DNA from: Acanthaster planci
Taxonomy: Eukaryota; Echinodermata; Asteroidea; Valvatida; Acanthasteridae
Length of the DNA stretch: 62,000 nucleotides
Direction: 5' to 3'
NCBI RefSeq assembly: GCF_001949145.1
Contig: NW_019091645.1
Span: 80,739 to 142,738 of the forward strand
Each line of letters opens with the position of its first letter. The stretch's first letter is position 1. Positions 23,201 through 36,300 of this stretch are shown piece after piece. The notes beneath the pieces were generated by a model. That model was not told the origin of the DNA and made no database searches. It saw only the letters and a list, made by a program, of their open reading frames with translations. The translations under genes and the position numbers were made by a program.

Positions 23201-26200
23201 GAAGTAGAGGAAAATGAAATATCACCCAAATCGCCTTTATTCAATTTTTTTCAAAGTATATGAAAAATATAATTATTTTGAAATTTCCAACCCTTAAGCC
23301 TTTTGTTTCTTCGTGGCAAACATGGCCTACCATATCGTACATGGACTTCACGTCTGAATGAAGTTCGTCCAGGGCTGATATAAGTTTTACTTTTTAAACC
23401 CAATTAAATCCATGTGTATCTTATGTCCACTGGTGACTTCACTGAGAGAAAGGTGTTGGATTTTTAACCAAAGTATGCAGCAGTGTTGACAGTGTGGTGT
23501 TTCAATTGCAGAGTGGTACTTTAAAACACTTTGTGATTTTTTTTCTCCTCTCTGGGTTTTGTACACGTAGTAATAGGCTAGTTTGGTTCTACAGTATACT
23601 ACTAGGAAACATACGTGTAGCATTCTGGCACAGTATTCTATATGCAAATATTTTAACTCAAACCCCCGAGGGTGTAACTATGTAAAATCAAATTGAAATC
23701 GGAGTATTCGGGACTATTAGAGTTAATGTATGTGTATTGTTCATGTTCCTCGGTCCGGTAGTACCGCCCTTGGGGTATCTATTTCTTCTTCCGTGATTTG
23801 TTTGGCTTTGTGATGGGCGGCGGGGATTCAGGAACATTTTCCAGAGGTCTTTAGTTAAAAAAAATCCCCCCGGCTCCCTAAAAAACAGAGAATTTAAAAA
23901 TCAGCATTGACGATGTTCTCAATATTCCCCAAACTCAAATTTGGGCCAGTAATCCATCATTTTAATCTTTTCCCAGTAATTCATGAAACCAGACATTTGT
24001 GGATACAGTGCTTAAAACGTTCACTATTTACCCCTAATTCTGCAATCCCTACGCCCTGTTTTCCCAAACGGCGGGTCATAGTTTGCAACCAGACCCCACA
24101 AAACGATTACTTAAGGCCACCTATATAAACCTACTTTGAGTAATATCGTTTTAATTTTCAAAACAGGCATGCAACTGGACATTGACAAAAATCGAGGAAA
24201 TTCCAATCTTTACAAGACTTTGTAAGATGTTTTATTTCAATTTTCAATGGCATGAGTGTGAAGTTAAAATGAGGAAATTGGATGCAACGAGACGTTGCAT
24301 GCCTGTCTAAAGAAAACAGAAGGTGATTACGGTGTTTGATTTACGTTTTACTTTTTTATTTTTAGAAAGTACATCACAGATGTGTTTCCTTAACTCATGT
24401 AATTTGTGCGACAGTGTCTCTCATGCTGGGTGACATTCTGTGAGTGTCCACTGAGCGATACTCGTGGCTAAAATTCATTCCTTTTAGACAACTATAAAGG
24501 CTCAGCATGGAAACTGTTCTTCGTCCGTTCGACTGTATGGGCTGAATAGCACTCTACCTCCGCACCGATTCCAGTTACATGTCTATTAGACACTCGTCCA
24601 TGGAGGCGAGATTGCAGCCCGCGTAAGAGGTGGTAAAGCATGACCATTTTAACGGAACAATGTGAGTGACTTTTATCGACGCTACTAAGTGGTGTGCATT
24701 GGCAACCCTCAGGACACTAGTGTGTGAAACTGCTTTTTATCAAATAAGCCTATTGTGAGGAGATATTGATTTGAATGCAGATCCTTCTTAATGGAAATGA
24801 CACATTTAATATCATTTTTGCACACTTTTACTTTTTTGTACCGACTCTTAGTGACTGCGTACCCTTCTGTGTTTCACAAATCAATTTAAATTTTATTTTT
24901 ACTTGAGCAAAACAATATGTATTCTTCATAATGAGCTCCGCTGCTGTATTGGTTTTGTTGATGGTAAAAACGCGATCTTACGGAGATTTTCAATATCCCC
25001 TGATCCCTTATAAAACGCAGGATCGTTGTAACAGTTTCGCTCAGATCCGGGTTTCTTGGAATGTAACGCAGATTTGCAGGTAAAGCATGAAAAAGTGCTG
25101 GTTATACAGAGAGGAGGCGAGCGCCGTTGGTGTTGATCCGAAGAGACGAACAGTTCCAATAGCAAGAGTGCTGGAGTCTCATATTAGTTTTAATTGGGAA
25201 AAATAATGGTTTGATGCTGATAAATGACAGCCACTTTGATCACAGGGGCAGAACCGTAGAAACGTCGGTCTGTTACGGACGAGTCTTCATTGCAAAAACC
25301 GTGGTGTTATTGTAACACCTAGGATGTTGTCCAGGGACTAGTGTAGGTCTCTGATTACATAGAAGGTGTTAAACCGCACATCGCTGTTTCAGATTTTGTT
25401 TCTTTCTCCCTTTTTTCAATTTTATTTGACGTTGAGGGAGGAGTTACTCCCTCACATGTGCCGGAGAAATGAAATGCAGAATCGAAACAACTCCTCGAGC
25501 TCCAGGGTTTGATGTCACTGCATGTCTTTAAAATCACAAAGCTTTCTGGGAATTAACCAGGAAGCTGCAGTCATGTACAATGCACGCGTATTGGAAAAGT
25601 ATGTTTTTATCACTAACACAAGAAACACTTTCGAATATTAGAGCAAACCTTTTTCCACCTTGCGTTGAATGTCAATACTTCAGAACATAAAATGTTTGTC
25701 GGTACAAAAATCTGGGTTTTCAAATCAAATTGGAGTGACCGCAATAACAGTACCAGTCTGTCAATAATTTCCCACATTTCCAGGTCGTCTCGTTCCTTAG
25801 CCGTTCTCTCTTACTAAAATGAGTTTAAAACTGATCAGTGACAAAGGACCAGCCTGTAGTACTAAGTTGTTGCCATGGTTTGAGGGTAGAAATGAAATCC
25901 TTGTCTGCTGTAATGGTGCAGGGACATGCAGAGAAGTGCGCATTTTCTAAAATCTGGATCGTCGCCAGAAGCCACATTCAAGGTACTTGTAGTCCGCGAT
26001 TTAGCGCCATATTCCTTTCAAGACGGTGCAAATCTTTTTTTCTGTTACCATGCGATTTTTTGAGTCAGCTGCGTATATACGGGCTGACTTTCGGACATTA
26101 TTTCAAAACAACCCTCCAGAGTTATTAATCGAATGGTAAAGGAGAATCAGTTTCACATGCATATCGTACCCGTGTCGAAGACTGGCAAAAAAGGTTCTTT

Positions 26201-26750
26201 TACGGGGAAACAAAGAAAGCACCCTTTTCACGGTACCGTTTGGGCGAAACGGTGAATGGGTACGCTGGTATTGCAATGCCTTTTTTTCCTCAATACCAGC
26301 ACTTCGTGCATTTTGCCAATTTACCAATCGTTGACAAAAAATTTTCTTGGGATTGAATCCGCGACATACAACTCAAGATTCAAATAATTGTTGCCAAAAT
26401 CACTTCACATTATTTCAAACACGTGATAATTTTTGCCCGTTGGTGAGTGTGTACAGAGAGCACTTGCACATTGCCATATCATGGAGGCAGTTCTATGTAA
26501 ATTCAGCGACAAAGAAAGGACAGATAGAGCGTCTACTCATGCATATCACTCGAGAATAACAGCCTTCCACCCATGATGGCGCACCGTCCAAGCATTATGT
26601 AATTAGTTACCTGGGTTGAGAGTGCAACGTCGAACTTTAATCCGGTTTGCCAATCTTTGGCGTACATTTGAGGAATAATGGGCATGGATAATGTTTACAA
26701 AGTTAAAAGCTGACGTATGTAACCATGGATTATAACCATGGGCTAACAAA
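17225..26750. other. No gene recognised
   Basis: Upstream of the AMT start and onward, no exon with good splice sites, coding composition and a recognisable family was found on either strand. The longest frames here are under 135 codons and have no motifs. One dispersed repeat copy lies at 22850-22965. Single divergent exons could have escaped reading by eye. Confidence 0.4.
22850..22965 (-). repeat. Dispersed repeat family A, copy 3 (reverse)
   Basis: It contains CATATTCTTCAGCTTGGCGC, CCTATTGGTCGAAGAGGCAT and CGCGCGTACCACCT, the reverse-strand version of words at 6600-6725 and 8800-8880. This is the most GC-rich of the three copies. Confidence 0.6.
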
Positions 26751-26970
26751 TATGCTGGGGTGTTAAATTTAACACCCCCGGTGTTATCAGGGGACTGCAC
26801 AACACTTTGCACTTGTGTTAACATTTTGGTGTTATTTGGTGTTTACTTCTAACACCCCCAGTGCACTGTAACATTTCAAAGTAACGCCAGCAGTGTTAAA
26901 TTAGCACCCTATGGTGTGGTCATCCGATACACCAAAAAGTGTTTATTTTAACACTACAGTTTTTGCAGTG
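26751..26970. mobile_element. MITE-like repeat dense in GTGTTA/TAACAC
   Basis: About 220 bases carry more than a dozen copies of GTGTTA or its complement TAACAC, often as palindromes such as GTTAAATTTAAC. The right end, reverse-complemented, starts CACTGCAAAAACTGTAGTG, like the CACTCTAAAAAA end of the MITE at 48682-48888. The left end has no matching terminus, so this copy is probably truncated. Confidence 0.55.
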
Positions 26971-29050
26971 AAGGGTTAGGTTTCAGAAATAAATGAACAA
27001 TTACGAAATGACCTTTCCTTCCACTGATAATGATCCCCTTCTCAACTATCAAAGAATCCGAGGCAAGTCTCAATGAGTTCAAGTTTAATCTTGAAAGAAG
27101 GAAATGACAGATTTTAATACACAAAGAAAATCCACAAAGTATGACAAACATGCCAAGGAATCATAATTATACCAAAGACAAATTCCAAATACGTTTTATC
27201 CGTAATATTTCACTCCTACCGCGGCTGTAAGAAAATAGGAAAAAAGTAAATTTTAGTTCTTTTTTTCAATCTTTGAAAACCTGCAATATTTATGAAAAAG
27301 CCTTCCAGGTAGCAATGTTACAAAATTGTTAAAATTAGAAAATTAATAAGCGTTTGCATACACAATGTGCAGAAATATGAAAACAGAGGAAAAGCCTTAC
27401 CACTTCTATGCTTTACAGATGAAACTTCGACATCATCACTTGATGACGGTTCTACATGTACGGATGTACATCACACGGAATATGGCAAAATAAATAAACA
27501 GCACTTTACGGCCACGGTTGAAGACAGCGACTTGAGTTCAAAGTGCGTTTATCTAGCGCATACTCTGCAAATTCAACCCCTTTCTCAATCCACTGCGATG
27601 GCCTGGTCACGGAATACTGGCACTGCTGGGGTGCGTCACAATGACATCACCAGTCGACTGTCTTCTCATTCAACAAGAAGAGTTTGGCAGGCACTGGGCA
27701 GATTTGAAAGCATTCCGATACTCTGAGATTGACCGGTCAGCGAGGTGAAAACGCTATTCGTTCACGAGTTGTCTGTTTGCTGTCCGTCCACCCTCAGGTT
27801 ACCGACACCACATGCGCAGCGCTCGTTCCCCAGGTCTGTTTCCCCACGGGGTCTGCGGCGAATGAGCGTATGGCTCGGTGTTATTAGATTCGCGGAGTCA
27901 ATTTAGGGAAGTGTCGCCCGTCCTTTGCACAGTGCGACAAGTCGGTGATGCGCTCTATACCGAGCGGCCCAAAGTCCGTTCAATTTATTCCGAAACGAGC
28001 CGGCCCCGCTCTTTGGCGGTTTGCAAATTGGATTTCATGTGGCGAACACAGATAGCACGATATGGATAAGGGAAAAACAGGCCTCACTGAAAGGGTAAAA
28101 AAGCCAACGCAGAGAATAAAACAAGCAAACCAAAAATTAGGAAAGTTGAAAAAGGAATCCAGAGAGCTGGAGGGAGATCCGAACCTTTATTCTCAATTCC
28201 TTATCGATCATTTACGCTCGTACGAGCCTCGAGCAGAACCCACAGAGGGCGCAATTTTCTCAGCAGCGGGCCTCCTTTGGGCCGAACTGCACTTTGCTGG
28301 TTCATGAGTGACTTAGGAAATGCACGCGTTATACGGTCGCATCACTGCCAACACAATGAACACCGCGGGGTGGTTTTCAACAAAATGAGGCGGTGCGTTT
28401 GCTCGAGACAGTTGTTATTCCTATATGTACAAATCGCATGTGAATCGGAAATCCATTAAATTCTGTTCATGTGACTATTTTACGAATGCTGTGTCAATCG
28501 TAGATTGGTCTTTTTTTAATGCTAGTAAGAGTAAGAGAGACGATGAGACAGATGACAAGCTCCATTAATAAGATTTTGGAACTAGTCCAAAACAACAAGG
28601 GTTTCCAAAACACTCAATGTATGGATTTTTTTCTGATAGTTTGTCAGTGTATAGTACATGTATACATATTGAAGTCTTGGATGATGATCACCAAAGGGAA
28701 AAAAAGTCCAAGAATGGGGATTTGCCATTGGATCTCTTCGCTAAAAACGTCAGTGAGGGACCAACGCAGAGCAAATAAAGGTACAAGTATTTGCATACTT
28801 AATTGTGTACGCAAGAATCGTGTTTGTGTTTTCATATGACGCAGCCCATTCACTGGCTTTTGCCGTCGGCCAACGCAAAATGAATGCATGGCTGGAAATT
28901 AGTTATTCATAAGGACCTTGTTGACGTCAGAAACATACATGTATTATTCTTTAATCTCTCGCATTGCGCACCCTGAACGCAATTTAATCAAGCGCAGTCA
29001 AAAATTGTTTTCCTGACCAATACAGAGACAACTCATCACTCATCACAATA
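26971..29050. other. No gene recognised; GC-richer part at 27600-28310
   Basis: The stretch has overlapping open frames but none recognised. At 28062-28307 a frame of 81 codons starts MDKGKTGLTERVKK and is rich in Lys/Glu, so it could form a short helix; no splice or regulatory evidence supports it. At 27367-27726 an open frame follows a good acceptor-like sequence (tatgctttacag at about 27418) but matches no known family. Confidence 0.35.
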
Positions 29051-29221
29051 TGGTCGAACCTCGTTAATAAGAGCGCAGTAAATACAAGATCCTGCTTATA
29101 ACAAGGAAATGTTAGATCCCAATCCTTTGTCTTTCATTGTTTTTATTCCTGATAATACAAGGTTCCTGTTACAAGGTAATTTGCCAAGTCCCAAGGACCT
29201 CTTATTAACGAGGTTCGACTG
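29051..29221. mobile_element. Tc1/mariner-pogo-like MITE, 171 bp, TA target site
   Basis: The ends are inverted repeats: TGGTCGAACCTCGTTAATAA on the left and, reverse-complemented, CAGTCGAACCTCGTTAATAA on the right. Both ends are flanked by TA, the target duplication of Tc1/mariner/pogo elements. No transposase is present. The left tip appears to have mutated from CA to TG. Confidence 0.8.
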
Positions 29222-30330
29222 TATTCCCACAACCGATTAAGGATCTTTTTTAACAAACAGTATTTTTCCTCGAATTTTCACAAACAGCTTTTATTTTGGT
29301 CTACTTCAAAAACGGTATTAATGCATACAGCAAGTCTAACTTAAAACAAAAACCATGAAAGGACTTTTTTTAAAGCGACAAATCAAAACAATCCCATTAA
29401 TTAACAAATGTAAACTTCGCCACTTTGTGTATTCTCAATAAATTCCCCACCCCCCAAACAAATTCAAACAAAAATTAATGTTGAAGTTTTCCTGCGAGTA
29501 CTTTTACATCATATCAAAGGAAACGCTCCAAGCAGAGCAAATCATAGAAACAAAGTTGGTTGCTCTCACGAGTACATTAGGTAAGCCAAAACAAAATGCT
29601 AACTACATGTTTAACTTCTACAAGACAAGATTATATACAAGACAGCTTTTTGTCTGCATTTTGCAGTGGTGTATAATTGTGTGGAAGAGCGGAGCCAAAG
29701 TGATAATGGGTAAATTTTCATTTCAGCAAATTAAGGGGATGCTACTATATGTGGACTTTTAAGGTTGAATGCTATTTACATACCAACACACCTGCCAAGT
29801 CAATGCAGCAGGAACTGAACATTAGCAAAACCGAGTCAACCTACAATAATTCACTATGACAACAGAGTATATCGAGGTAAGGTCCAGCGACTAAAGATGG
29901 CACTTACAGCCAGATGCTGTGGCCGAGTGCTTTACAAACACAATCGTGGTTGAAAGCTTACATACACCGGAGCTTTTAGTGTTTAACGACAGATTTTAAG
30001 ACTGTGCCAGAGCACACTTATGTGGATTTGAAAATTTTATGCAAACGGAGCACACTCAAGTATCACGTGTCAGTTTGTGGTGTAAGCAATTATGTCACAG
30101 ATCAGTGGTCATCGTAAATACTGTCACTAGGAAATTTCCTACAAGACTGTGGATACAAAAGTAACCAAGGAATGTCCTTGTATCCAACAGCATGAGGCTT
30201 AATAATAAAAGCCAGCGTTGAGTAGTGGATTCAATATGAGCCCTACTACAAAGTTCCTCATACTTCAAAGTAGGCCTACTTCGAAAGGGGTGGACTCCTA
30301 TGGATCAACATGCACTGGTGGGGGGGACGC

Positions 30331-33300
30331 CTAGAAACGGCCTGAGCGTTCCCGATCCCTGGACCTATCGCGTCGACGAGGGCGTTCTCGGCTCCGGGAA
30401 CGAGAACGCCCTCTTTTTTCTCGGCTACGTGAGCGGGAACGGGAGCGCCGGCTTCGCTTGCGCCGGCCGTAGAGTTCCCGTCGAAGCTCGCGGGAGATGG
30501 GCTTCAGGTGCATGAAGTTGCAGAAGCCGCCGCGGGTGCACTCCCTGAAAATTTCAAGAGAAGTCGATCAGCGCCACACTCTCCCAAAGACAGAACACAG
30601 CAGTCTGCGACTCATGGTCACAGCGTAACAATAACAGGTATTTTACAAACTGCATATATCCACTCATACGGGTGTTTAACGCTTTAAAAATCTACACGCA
30701 GCTGTTTGCTACATGCCATGTTCTTGGGCAAGCCACTTTACCTCACTTGCCTACCACCAGAGTTGTATTGGAGTCCATCACAAGTCCCTGTAAGTCCATC
30801 ACAAGTCCATCATAAGTCATCCGGTCTTAAGCAAATTCACAAGCTATTCAAATGAGCTGTGACCAAAGCATTCCTTTGTCATGTGCACCGTTACTTCTGA
30901 CTGGCCTGGTGAAGGGACTTGTGACTAGACATGCTAGACTTGTGAAGGGACTTATGATGGACTTAACTACAACCCTGCCTCTCACCATCTTCAGGTGTAA
31001 ATGATTACATCATGAACATGATGAACATCTGAGAAATCTACAGTAGACTGGCCTCCTGTCCATCCAAAGGAAGCACAAATATTCCAAACCATGACATGGC
31101 ATGAAATCCGGATATAAAAACTGCAGTTTCAAAAGAAATTTTTATCAGAAATCACCACCATTTTGACGTGCATCTAGTCAACAGTCTAGCGCACACTGAC
31201 ATCCTATATGCAACATCTGTCTTGTAGAGAGGTCGATGAGAAGTCCAATCTTGAGTTACTGGTGGTATAGTGACAAACGAATACGTGTTCCTTGTCACAG
31301 TTCATGTCTATAGCTTGTGACTGGTCTTGAGACAATGTGATATTGGATGGACTTGATTGCTGGACCTCAAATGCAATTCAGATGCATTCATGTCATGTGA
31401 ATTAGAATTTCCATTGACAAATGCACTCTGCAGTACAGGCACAATGCAGTGCGCCACCAAGAGCTTGTCATGGAAAGGTCTTTTTGCAGTGCATTATGGG
31501 ATAAATAGTCAACAAACTCTCATTCACTAACTGCGCCATGCGCAGAAAATTTGAATTTTGCGGAATGTTTATCCTGGTTGATAATTCAAAACTGCCTATT
31601 GCCAATGGGTGTTAGGTAGCCAAAATGGTTGTTTTGTGTGGTGCGGGGAATGCCTCAATCAATCAAATATCCCCAAATTATGTACACAGTGCACTTACTC
31701 GTGGCAGCATGTCGACCCTAGCCTTGAAAAGTGGCCTGTCTGTGGCAAACTCTTGGTGGCGTGCTGTATTGAGAATCGCCCGTATTACAGGTGATGGGAT
31801 GACAGGATTATGTTTACTGCACAGATTTCAGCTGAAAGGACAGAGCACAGTTGCCTGTTTGTATTCTTACCCCATCTCATACTGACGACAGCAGGCCTCA
31901 CGGAAGTCCGTCACCGGGGACAGCTCTGCTCTGATTGGCTGACCATTAAACCATCGATTGTTGAGATCATTCACAGCGGCTTCTGCATCCTCCTCGCGCC
32001 GATACTGCAAAATGGACGGTGTAGGGTGGTTATGGGGGATTCATGAATATTCATAGATAGCTCAGGCAAGACCACACTATTTCACATGGTAGTTACCGCT
32101 GCTCATCAGGCCTCTATGCCATGGCACAAATGCCTAATGCCACACCCTGAATACGTTTGTAACTACTTCATACTGTGTAACCTTGACACATGAGTTGACT
32201 GACAGATTGACACCACGGTTATCCAACACAGGGGTCGAAATTAACAGTGGTCCGCTGGACCGGGGCCACCAAAACATTCATCGGGCCACTGCATTCTCCA
32301 AAAATGATGACCCAGTGGGACAGTGGTCATTTGAGGTACATTGTCACATTTTCAAAACTTTAATCACATTTTACGACTCGTCTTTCAGATCATCAGCACA
32401 GAACTTCTGAGTTCATGGTATAATTCTACAGTCCGCGTGGCTGCGATTGCCTGCTACAATGCGCCAGGCTTGTGTGCCACATATATGTACACATGTAGCC
32501 TGCGGCATACCTTTCTGTTCATTGCACAGTCGCGCATACAGCCTGACCTGAGTACTGATATGTTGGCTGGTATCATTTTCTAACAATGCCAGTTTAACGT
32601 TATCTCCCATGGACACCAATGAAACCTTTGCAGGTCATGTCGCGTTGAGTCTGCATCGGGGCGATCGTCACAAACAAGCAATATAACCTCGAATTACCGT
32701 AAGTTTGTGAACACAAAAAATACATATAGAGACAACAAATCAAGTTTTGGGAATTACGTTGTAAAATTCTTCCTGAGGTATCATGTTTTTTCAATGGGAT
32801 GCTGTAAAGTTGCCTGTGAGTACATGTGTGGCGAACATGGTGAACATTACACGGTGTATTTTGACCGGGATGCATGGAATGGTTGCCACGTTACCATCAA
32901 GCCTTCTTTTTCAGTGGCGCGACGCAGTGGGAACCAGTGAAGCCTTGTTTCTTTGCATCAAGCAAAACTGCTTGTGTGTTTTCACCTCCATGACAGCAAA
33001 ATGAGAAAGGAACTTGTGACACAACAGAACGAACTTTCCAAATGTTGTGAATGTAAGCAGGAAAACAAAAATTACAAGTTTTTTCAAGTGAAAAATTGTT
33101 GAGAGGTGTTTTGTGAAGACAGGAAAGACAGAGAGGATTTTTTTTGTTTGTTTTTTTAAATTTTTAAATGTGTTTTTCTGTAATACTGATATAAATTTTA
33201 TGGTCGCGCCAAAAATTTATGATCAGTCCAATAACCAGAAGCAGAACTAGTTTTTTTGGCCTCAAAAAGTGCATTTAAATCCAGCCAGGCTGACCAATCA

Positions 33301-36300
33301 TCTGTTTTGGTAGAGAAGTTCCACTGACGCAAATGGACATGTGCGGTCACCGGGCCTGATCAATTTCATTACGTGTACTCAACCTGGGCCACCAAATTTT
33401 CACGAGGGCCTGTGCGGTGCACTTCCTCACTGGCCATATGGCCACCAAGGGATTGTAGTTACATGTAATGTTAACCTCTGCAATACATTTCTCTCTCAAA
33501 TCCCTCCATCCTCATTCTAGCTCACCATGGCACGTTCCTCCTCAGTGTGTGCGCATGATGCTCAATCCCATCTCACAGTAGCTGGGGGGGAAGGGATCCC
33601 CAAGAACTCAGCTGTGCCGCTCTTGTTTCTTAGAATCTTGGCATGCTACGTGTACGTGTAAAGACCCTCCTTATCATTACAAGTGTGAATCAGGCAAATG
33701 GTTTTGTTTTTATGGTCATTTGAAGTTCAACGCGACATGCATGCTAGCCTGGGTGCACTGAGCACTGCAGTGGAAAAAATACACATTTTGGGCTGACCTG
33801 TCTTAATAAATGCACGCTGTGTGAGAACAGCATGCTCGATTTTTGAACAATTAATTTCAAAATGACCACAAAGAGTTACTCTTAAAACTCCTAAAGGCTC
33901 AACTCCTGAAGATAATACACTGCATCGATATCAGAAAAAATGTCGAGTGAGAATTGACTCTAAACCCCCCAGCTCTTATAGGGTTTACGAAACTCTTTGA
34001 CACACACATAAACCATCAGATGTTCACCAATGGTTTCACACATAATGATGTCTTGGATCTTTCAGTACATACACAAGGTAACTCGGACTGATGTACTAAT
34101 TGATACTAAAAGGAGACTCCACTTGACGTATTCAAACCCCAAGTCAGGGTACATTCAGACATGGAAAAAATTGATCCCAATTTAATTGACTTTGGGCAGA
34201 GTTCAGAAAAAAACCTGTGAGTGCATAATCTAAAACATGCCTCGTTCAGACAAGAAAGCTCTGCTGGTACCATCAAGCATACCAAACCAAAATGAAGCAA
34301 CAAGCACATGTGTAGTTACGTGTATCCTGACAAAAAGGGTTTCATATCAGGAACTGTGATTTAGAAACAAGGCGGGTATACACAACGAGGTTGCATCTCC
34401 TGCGGATACCTTGTCTATTATGCGGACATAAACGTAACTTATTTCGCATGGTATTTGATTCATTGTGTAAGTTAAAAAAATAATTTCAGAGATGACTAAA
34501 AAACCTGAATCATTTATTGGTATTTTTAGTCAGTTCAGTATAAGTGATGAGTACATGTACATGTATGTGTCTCCAGCGAGTACACTGCATGCGCGCAAAA
34601 GATTTGCAGGTAGCCTACGCATAAGGTCAAAATGAATAAACTACGCACAGAAATGAGGCCAGTTTTATCCACACGTTATCTTATGGTTTGTTGCTGCAGG
34701 GGGAGATTGTTATCTTTGGCGTAACATTTGCTAATCTACTGATTCTTGGGAGTCCAAATCGCACCAACTTAGTCTGAACGTATTCACCTTGACATACACT
34801 CAAGGTAGCTTACATGTACCTTGGCATGGTACTCACACTCAAGTACATGTACTGATATATCTTACCTTGATATACATGTACTTGCACTCAAGTAACTCAC
34901 CCTGACACACATGTACACTCAAGGTAGCTTACCTTGGCATACTCATACTCAAGTAACTCACCTTGACATACACATACTCACACTCGCAGTAAACTCACCT
35001 TGACATAGACGTTGCCCACCAGATGATCACCTAGGTTATCGCACACATTCATCTCTTCAATCTCCCCGTACTTCTCTTCCAGCTCTGTGAAAACTTCTTC
35101 AAAGAAGTCGTCAAAGTGCTGCTGCATTTCCACATCAGAAATGTTGGAAACTAGGACAAATGTGAACAAACAGGATCCAATTGTGTTACAACTCCAAAGT
35201 CCCATCAGATAGTCTTTCTTTAATTCTGATTACTGGTTTTGTCCTTACCCAACGTATACATGTATACTCAGNNNNNNNNNNNNNNNNNNNNNNNNNNNNN
35301 NNNNNNNNNNNNNNNNNNNNNNNNNNNNNNNNNNNNNNNNNNNNNNNNNNNNNNNNNNNNNNNNNNNNNNNNNNNNNNNNNNNNNNNNNNNNNNNNNNNN
35401 NNNNNNNNNNNNNNNNNNNNNACCAGTGCAGGTGTTTTAACCACTCAACCACCAATCTTGCCATGGTTGGCTGGCTGGTCTAAGTCTGATGTATTTCAAG
35501 ATGTATTTTTCGTTATGGATGTACATGTACTCCGTGACGCAAAGAACATGTTGAAAGTCTTTTTTTTAGAGTACAGAAATCCATTACTATGCGGTACACA
35601 GAAAGGCTTTTTATTCTATGTTAATTTATCAGACATGTTTGAGAAAACCAAGCCTTTCAGCCATGACATCAGGTAATCTCCTCTCAAAGACTAAGACGTC
35701 CAGTAACCGTGGAAACCACACAACCTGGAGGAATTCGTAACTAACGAGAAGTTCATCTTACTGTGTGATCCATCTGCACTTTGTGCAGTGTTCTGTGGAT
35801 TCTGATAGATGTTGGACAGCACTATGGTCTGACTGAATGTCGGCTTGTTATGAAGTCGTGAGCAACGGTCACCATGGCGACAAGCTCCAATCTTGAAGTA
35901 GAAGGAACAGTTGACCCTTTGGCAGAAAAAAAATCAGACTCAAATGTAATCTTACATGTACAGTACATGTACAGTATGTTGCCTATTAAACATTAAACAT
36001 AAAATCAAAACAAATAGAGCAAACACATAACCCCCCACAAACAAAATGACTCTCAGTCCCCTTTTAAAAAAGTTCTGCTTCCCATTACATGGCGTCTCAG
36101 AACAGTGTAGGTGGGTAGAGTTTTTAACACTTTTAAAACTCAGGTACATGTACATGTATTGATTCAATTCCGCAACATTTGTCAACTTGTTAAAAATAAC
36201 AGCAAGAGAGGTCAGGTTGTATTTATTTCAAATGACTTGAATGTTCCGAAGAGTAAAAGAAACATGCATTTTACAATGAACGACATGGAATCTTTCGAAG

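Larger units (their letters stand above)
30545..31870. other. U2AF1 intron 4 with hAT-like MITE and repeat sequence
   Basis: The intron between the last two U2AF1 exons. It carries the MITE at 30758-30977 and the repeat copy at 31745-31803. No other coding signal was seen. Confidence 0.7.

Noticed and set aside
27418-27726. Possible exon after the acceptor tatgctttacag
   Set aside because: The acceptor is good, but no donor or partner exon could be matched and the sequence resembles nothing known.
28062-28307. 81-codon Lys/Glu-rich frame as a small gene
   Set aside because: It looks a little protein-like but has no family, no splice partner and no promoter signal; chance is as likely.
35181-35676. 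Open frames crossing the gap
   Set aside because: They are open only because N positions cannot contain stops.
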